Below are positions 59,541-64,000 of a stretch of DNA of 64,000 nt, piece after piece (positions within the stretch are counted from its first letter, which is position 1; every line of letters begins with the position of its first letter). The position numbers and the translations under genes are program-made. The stretch comes from CAVQND01 sp049518415 (GTDB taxonomy: Bacteria; Verrucomicrobiota; Verrucomicrobiia; Limisphaerales; UBA8199). The notes beneath the pieces were generated by a model, which saw nothing but the letters and a program-made list of their open reading frames with translations, made no database searches and was not told the origin of the DNA. The stretch covers positions 1 through 64,000 of the forward strand of contig JBEKRX010000029.1 in assembly GCA_049518415.1 (NCBI GenBank). Direction: 5' to 3'.

Positions 59541-60809
59541 ATGGCCAATACGATAATCGTCGGCGCCCAATGGGGCGATGAAGGCAAAGGCAAAATCATT
59601 GACGTGCTGACCGAGCAGGCGGACGTAGTGGTCCGCACGCAGGGCGGCAACAATGCCGGCCACACCGTGCACCTCCACGGGCAAAGATACATCTTCCACC
59701 TTGTCCCTTCCGGCATTCTCCGCAAGAACAAGCTCTGCCTCATCGGCAACGGTGTCGTCGTGGACCCGGTGGGCCTGGTCGAGGAAATCCAAGGGTTGCG
59801 CAAACTCGGCATCCAGATCGACGGCAACCTCTTCGTGAGCGAAACGGCGCACCTGGTTTTGCCCTACCACCGCGAACTCGACGCCCAGCGCGAGACGAGC
59901 AAGGGCAGAAACAAAATCGGCACGACCAAGCGCGGCATCGGCCCCGCTTATGGCGACAAGGCGGCGCGCACCGGCTTGCGGGTCATTGATCTCATCCATC
60001 CCGAGCGCTTCAAGACCCGGCTCCAGGCCAAGATCAAAGAGAACAACGAAATCCTCCGGGCCTTTGGCGCCCAACCGCTCTCTTTCAAGCAAGTCCATGC
60101 GGCCTATCGCGCGGCGGGCGATTTCCTGAAACCGTTCGTGGCCAACACCGTCATCCTGCTCCACAAGGCCCTCCGCCGGGGCGACGACATCCTCTTCGAA
60201 GGCGCGCAGGGGACTTTCCTGGACATCGACCATGGCACCTATCCGTTTGTGACCTCCTCCAACACCACGGCCGGCGGCGCCTGCACCGGCTCCGGCCTTC
60301 CGCCCCACCGGGTGGACCGGGTGGTCGGCGTGATGAAGGCCTATACTACGCGCGTGGGCGAGGGACCGCTGCCGACCGAAAATGCGGAGATTGCCGATAT
60401 GCTCCACGCCATGGGCCGCGAGTTCGGCGCCACCACCGGCCGGCCGCGCCGCTGCGGCTGGTTTGACGCCGTGGCCACGCACCAGGCCAGCATCGTCAAT
60501 GGCATTGACGACCTGGCGGTGACCAATGTCGATGGCCTGGATTCAGTCGAGACCATCAAGGTCTGTGTCGCCTACCGCGACGGTTCGACGCGCTATGATT
60601 ACGTGCCAAACGACATCGAGGTGCTGGGCCGTTGCCAACCGGTTTATACCCAGTTCCCGGGCTGGCGGACCCCGACCAGCCACGTGCGCCGGTGGAAAGA
60701 CCTCCCGGCCAAAACCCGTTCCTACCTAAAGGCCCTGGCCAAACTCGTCGACGCCAGCCTGGCGATTGCCTCTGTCGGCCCCGCCCGCGAGCAGACCATC
60801 TTCCTCTGA
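59541..60809 (+). CDS. purA: adenylosuccinate synthase
   Basis: 422 residues: IIVGAQWGDEGKGKIIDVLT (P-loop), RTQGGNNAGHTVHLHGQRYI, GIGPAYGDKAARTGLRVIDL, ILFEGAQGTFLDIDHGTYPF and TGRPRRCGWFDAVATHQASI are family landmarks in order. It converts IMP and Asp to adenylosuccinate with GTP. Complete length, single copy here. The stop is followed by a REP-like palindrome at 60821. Confidence 0.97.
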   Translation: MANTIIVGAQWGDEGKGKIIDVLTEQADVVVRTQGGNNAGHTVHLHGQRYIFHLVPSGILRKNKLCLIGNGVVVDPVGLVEEIQGLRKLGIQIDGNLFVSETAHLVLPYHRELDAQRETSKGRNKIGTTKRGIGPAYGDKAARTGLRVIDLIHPERFKTRLQAKIKENNEILRAFGAQPLSFKQVHAAYRAAGDFLKPFVANTVILLHKALRRGDDILFEGAQGTFLDIDHGTYPFVTSSNTTAGGACTGSGLPPHRVDRVVGVMKAYTTRVGEGPLPTENAEIADMLHAMGREFGATTGRPRRCGWFDAVATHQASIVNGIDDLAVTNVDGLDSVETIKVCVAYRDGSTRYDYVPNDIEVLGRCQPVYTQFPGWRTPTSHVRRWKDLPAKTRSYLKALAKLVDASLAIASVGPAREQTIFL

Positions 60810-60820
60810 ACCGCGAGGTA

Positions 60821-60914
60821 GTGGGGCAGGCGGGACGCCTGCCATGAGGGCGTCTCGCCCTTGAAACCAACGCGGGCGAGACGCCCGCGCCGGCAGGCGG
60901 GACGCCTGCCCCAC
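60821..60914. repeat. complete GTGGGGCAGGCG-type REP palindrome
   Basis: Left end GTGGGGCAGGCGGGACGCC and right end GGCGGGACGCCTGCCCCAC are inverted; a second pair, GGGCGTCTCGCCC and GGGCGAGACGCCC, is nested inside. Partial copies are at 22483-22542 and 13549-13589. Confidence 0.85.
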
Positions 60915-61150
60915 TGCCGCTGCCGCCCGGTTCGGCAAGCCACAGGCTTGCCCGCTGGCGCGGTGCGGCCTGGCCGCTTGACAGCCGATGGACCGGGAGA
61001 TACATTCATTTCGCTGTGTGACGAAATATAACGTATGAACTTGCCTGAGTTTATGGCCGTGCCGAGGGCCCTGGCAGGCGAACACCCCGCCCGCCTCAAG
61101 GAAATGCCGGCCAGGGATGCGCCGGCACTAGGCAAACGCCAAGGTCGAAA
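60915..61150. other. leader region of the arsenic operon
   Basis: About 236 bases with further GC-rich short repeats near 60930-60965. No arsR-like gene or clear operator was found. A patch at 61018-61040 (GTGACGAAATATAACGTATG) is AT-rich and promoter-like. Confidence 0.3.
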
Positions 61151-61618
61151 GTGAAAGTCCTCTTTCTCTGCACCGGGAACTCCTGCCGCAGCCAGATGGC
61201 CGAGGGCTGGGCGCGCCACCTGAAAGGCGACGTGCTCGAGGCCTGCTCCGCGGGCCTCGAGAAACACGGCCTGGACCCGCACGCGCTTAAAGTCATGGCT
61301 GAGGCCGGCGTGGACATATCCAAACAGTATTCCAAAACGCTCGCGGACATCGGCCCGGCGCAGTTCGATTACGTCGTGACGGTTTGCGGCCAGGCCGAAG
61401 CGCACTGCCCCATTTTCTCTGGCCAGGCCAAGGTGGTGCATGTCGGATTCGAGGACCCGCCCGAGCTGACCAAGCACCTGGCCGATGGCGAAGAGAAGCT
61501 GGCGGTTTACCGGCGCGTGCGGGATGAAATCCGCCGGTTCGTGGAAGGCCTGCCCGCGTCGCTGGAAAGGCTTAAAACGTCAGAACGTCAGAACGTGGAA
61601 AGGATGCACAGGCTATGA
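61151..61618 (+). CDS. arsC: arsenate reductase (low-molecular-weight PTPase type)
   Basis: 155 residues, GTG start. P-loop LFLCTGNSCRSQMAEGWARH (Cys nucleophile), Asp-Pro loop and the VVTVCGQAEAHCPIF pair of Cys that relays electrons to thioredoxin. It reduces arsenate to arsenite. The C-terminus (LKTSERQNVERMHRL) is coded by an 8-base tandem array. Its TGA overlaps the ATG of the next gene by 4 bases. First gene of the arsenic operon. Confidence 0.92.
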   Translation: MKVLFLCTGNSCRSQMAEGWARHLKGDVLEACSAGLEKHGLDPHALKVMAEAGVDISKQYSKTLADIGPAQFDYVVTVCGQAEAHCPIFSGQAKVVHVGFEDPPELTKHLADGEEKLAVYRRVRDEIRRFVEGLPASLERLKTSERQNVERMHRL

Positions 61619-62103
61619 CAGCGAAGAGCGAAATAGCGATGGAGAAATTCCTAGCCGGTTACAATTGCGCGCAGTCGGTCTTATATGCGTATGCGCCCGA
61701 CCTTGGGCTGGATGCGGAGACGGCGCTGAAGGTGGCGACCGGCCTCGGCGCGGGCATGGCCCGGCGAGGCGAGGTCTGCGGCGCGGTAACGGGTGGGATT
61801 CTGGTGCTGGGCCTGAGGTACGGGCGCGGGAGCCAGCAGGACCGCTCCGCCACCGAGCAAACCTACCTCAAGACGCTGGAGCTGATGTCGCGCTTTGAGC
61901 AGCAACATGGGTCATGCCTGTGTCGGGTCTTGCTGGACGGGTGCGATCTGAGAACGGCGGCCGGACAGGCCTTTTTCAAGCAGCAGGACCTTCTGCACAA
62001 GACCTGCGTAGCCTGCGTTCGCACCGTCGTCGAGGTCGTGTCCGACTTGATGCAGCCCGGCGAAGGAGCGGATTCGGACTCTAACAAGAGACCACAAAGA
62101 TGA
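61615..62103 (+). CDS. C-GCAxxG-C-C family (redox-type) protein
   Basis: 162 residues. Family pattern: MEKFLAGYNCAQSVLYAYAP, TGLGAGMARRGEVCGAVTGG, SCLCRVLLDGCDL and a HKTCVACVRTVVEVV end give conserved Cys and Gly positions. Proteins of this type occur in arsenic and metal operons and may carry a redox cofactor. It overlaps arsC (ATGA) and precedes arsM by 35 bases, so an arsenic-linked role is the best guess. Confidence 0.8.
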   Translation: MTAKSEIAMEKFLAGYNCAQSVLYAYAPDLGLDAETALKVATGLGAGMARRGEVCGAVTGGILVLGLRYGRGSQQDRSATEQTYLKTLELMSRFEQQHGSCLCRVLLDGCDLRTAAGQAFFKQQDLLHKTCVACVRTVVEVVSDLMQPGEGADSDSNKRPQR

Positions 62104-62138
62104 CCGAGACCGGCGGCAGCGGACTTGACACCTGATTT

Positions 62139-63011
62139 ATGAGCAAAACAGAAATCACCAAAGACGCGGAGGCCGTGCGCGCCGCCGTCCGGGATGGTTA
62201 CAGGAAAATCGCGCAGAAGGACGGGTCGTGCTGTTCGGGGGTGAGTTGCTGTGGGTCGAACGCGGAGGACTCGGCGCAGTTGGCCCGGTATGTGGGCTAC
62301 AGCGCGGAGGAGCTCGCGGCCCTGCCCGAGGGCGCTAACATGGGTTTGTCGTGCGGCAACCCGAGCGCGCTGGCGGCGTTGCAGCCGGGCGAGGTGGTGT
62401 TGGACCTGGGCAGCGGCGGCGGGTTCGACGTGTTTATTGCCGCGCGGAAGGTGGGCGCCACCGGCCGGGCCATCGGCGTGGACATGACACCCGAAATGCT
62501 GGCCAGGGCCCGAAAGAACATCGCCGCCTACCGCGAGCGCTCGGGGATCAATAACGTCGAGTTTCGGCTGGGGGAGATTGAGCATCTGCCGGTGGCGGAT
62601 AATAGCGTGGACGTGGTCATTTCCAACTGCGTCATCAACTTGTCGCCGGACAAGCCGCGGGTCTGGCGCGAGATCGCGCGCGTGCTTAAGCCCGGCGGGC
62701 GGGTGGCGGTGTCGGACCTGGCTTTGCTCAGGCCGTTGCCGGCGGAGATTCTGAAGATGGTCGAAGCACTGGTGGGGTGCGTGGCCGGTGCGGTGCTGGT
62801 CAGCGAGACCGAGCGAATGGCGCGAGCGGCCGGGTTGACGGACATCCAACTCAATCCCAAAAAGGATTACGTGGCGGCCAAGACCGATTGGAACGACCCG
62901 CTCTATAAGAAGATCGTGGAACATCTGCCGGCGGGCAGCGGGCCGGGGGATTACATCACCAGCTTGGGGGTGACGGCAGGCAAAGCGGCCAAAGCGAAGT
63001 GCTGCGGTTGA
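62139..63011 (+). CDS. arsM: arsenite S-adenosylmethionine methyltransferase
   Basis: 290 residues: N-terminal CCSGVSCCGSNAEDSA, SAM-binding VVLDLGSGGGFDVFIAARK, GVDMTPEMLARARKN, SNCVINLSPDKPRVWREIAR and a C-terminal CCG. The Cys in SNCVIN, with others, holds As(III). It methylates arsenite to volatile or less toxic forms. In an operon with arsC upstream and acr3 12 bases downstream. Confidence 0.92.
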   Translation: MSKTEITKDAEAVRAAVRDGYRKIAQKDGSCCSGVSCCGSNAEDSAQLARYVGYSAEELAALPEGANMGLSCGNPSALAALQPGEVVLDLGSGGGFDVFIAARKVGATGRAIGVDMTPEMLARARKNIAAYRERSGINNVEFRLGEIEHLPVADNSVDVVISNCVINLSPDKPRVWREIARVLKPGGRVAVSDLALLRPLPAEILKMVEALVGCVAGAVLVSETERMARAAGLTDIQLNPKKDYVAAKTDWNDPLYKKIVEHLPAGSGPGDYITSLGVTAGKAAKAKCCG

Positions 63012-63022
63012 CAGGGGCCGGG

Positions 63023-64000
63023 ATGACGAACGCTCTTACCGCTCAAGTTGGGCAGCCCCTGGCGCAGCGCAGGCGCCTGGCGTTCTTCGAGCGCTACCTG
63101 ACGGGGTGGGTCTTCCTGTGCATGATTGCCGGCGTGGCGCTGGGTAAGGCCACGCCTGGCCTGACCGCCTTTCTGAGCAAGCTGGAGTTTGGGCAGGGCT
63201 CGCAGGTGAATGTGCCGATCGGGGTGCTGCTCTGGCTGATGATTTACCCGATGATGCTGAAGGTCGACTTCGGCGCCATTAGCGGCATCGCGCGGAGGCC
63301 AAAGGGGCTGATGGTGACGCTCTTTGTCAACTGGCTGGTGAAGCCGTTCGGGATGGCGTTGCTGGCCTGGGTGTTCATGCAGCATCTGTTTGCGGCCTGG
63401 ATTGACCCGGCGACGGCGCGGGGGTACACGGCGGGGCTGATTATCCTGGCGGCGGCGCCCTGCACGGCCATGGTGTTCGTGTGGTCCTATCTGACAGAGG
63501 GCGACCCGGCCTATACGCTGGTGCAGGTGGCGGTGAATGACCTGATCATGCTGGTGGCGTTCGCGCCGCTGGTGATGTTTCTGTGCGGGGTGGCACATGT
63601 GGTGGTCCCGGCCAAGGTGCTGATTACGTCAGTGGTGGTGTTTATTGTGATCCCGCTGGCGGCCGGCTGGCTGACACGGACGGCACTGCTCGGCTCGCGC
63701 GGGCGCGATTGGTTTGAGCAGCGGTTTCTGCCGAGGTTTCACCCGGTGATGATCGGGGCCCTGCTGCTGACGTTGGTGCTGATTTTCGCGTTCCAGGCGA
63801 AGAACCTGACTAGCCGCTGGGTGGCGGTGCTGCTGATTGCGGTGCCGATTATCGTGCAGGTCTATTTCAACTCGGGGCTGACGTATCTGCTGATGCGGTG
63901 GTTCCGAGTTGAGCACAGCGTAGCGGCCCCGGGGTCGCTGATTGGCGCGAGCAACTTCTTCGAACTGGCGGTGGCGGTCGCCATCACGCTGTTTGGGCCG
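63023..64000 (+). CDS. acr3: Acr3 arsenite efflux permease, 3'-partial
   Basis: 326 residues are visible; the frame is open to the window edge. A ten-span inner-membrane carrier: FERYLTGWVFLCMIAGVALG, LWLMIYPMMLKVDFGAISGI, APCTAMVFVWSYLTEGDPAY (conserved Cys), VNDLIMLVAFAPLVMFLCG and GSLIGASNFFELAVAVAITL. It exports arsenite. Follows arsM after 12 bases. Confidence 0.93.
   Translation, partial: MTNALTAQVGQPLAQRRRLAFFERYLTGWVFLCMIAGVALGKATPGLTAFLSKLEFGQGSQVNVPIGVLLWLMIYPMMLKVDFGAISGIARRPKGLMVTLFVNWLVKPFGMALLAWVFMQHLFAAWIDPATARGYTAGLIILAAAPCTAMVFVWSYLTEGDPAYTLVQVAVNDLIMLVAFAPLVMFLCGVAHVVVPAKVLITSVVVFIVIPLAAGWLTRTALLGSRGRDWFEQRFLPRFHPVMIGALLLTLVLIFAFQAKNLTSRWVAVLLIAVPIIVQVYFNSGLTYLLMRWFRVEHSVAAPGSLIGASNFFELAVAVAITLFGP

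Overview
The window is GC-rich DNA from a Gram-negative bacterium (it has lpxB). The gene families suggest Verrucomicrobiota of the Limisphaerales/Pedosphaera type; this is inferred from families only, because there is no rRNA gene. Supporting features are the many secreted sugar hydrolases, a sialate O-acetylesterase, a GT4-toroid/GH130 pair, a carB gene split in two, and a PPi-type phosphofructokinase. Housekeeping genes alternate with carbohydrate and lipid modules, and many intergenic stretches hold small repeats.

Layout. 0-10 kb: a damaged-looking OsmC end, rpmI, rpoD, the glycosyltransferase/GH130 pair, an RRM protein, infC, rpsU and tRNA-Arg(TCT). 10-13.1 kb is accessory: an acyltransferase between two copies of a 77-bp palindrome, a HicB/HicA pair, and a nucleotidyltransferase-like gene cut by an in-frame TAA and coupled to a small partner. 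13.6-31 kb: a sugar catabolism island (M81 protein, GH2, LarA-like isomerase, tagaturonate epimerase, DUF4832 protein), an IS256-family transposase, a secreted 14-repeat beta-propeller, a sialate O-acetylesterase and an unusual double-CXXCG/YwqG fusion protein. 31-37 kb: LmbE deacetylase, RNase HII, then a minus-strand SDR/GH88/OYE operon. 37.4-41.3 kb: repeats and mobile debris around aroB and pabA/trpG.

41.4-44.7 kb is a tight minus-strand cluster of serine palmitoyltransferase, a CerR-like reductase and a PAP2 membrane protein, read as a sphingolipid module. 45-48.5 kb: the C-terminal half of carB and PPi-phosphofructokinase. 48.7-55.2 kb: tRNA-Leu(GAG), an antitoxin-like protein, a secreted lipase-like hydrolase, an NtrB/NtrC pair with a good sigma-54 promoter just downstream, a zinc-ribbon protein and a PTS EIIA protein. 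55.3-60.8 kb: lpxB with a Gfo/Idh oxidoreductase, plsY, thrH and purA. 61-64 kb: an arsenic operon (arsC, a C-GCAxxG-C-C protein, arsM and acr3, the last cut by the window edge).

The intergenic DNA is unusual. There are two near-complete copies of a roughly 245-bp element with 20-bp terminal inverted repeats and 8-bp target duplications, a degenerate relative, several REP-like palindromes, a RAYT transposase remnant between inverted repeats, GATTAG hexamer arrays, and many short tandem arrays with 7-9-bp units that touch gene starts or stops.
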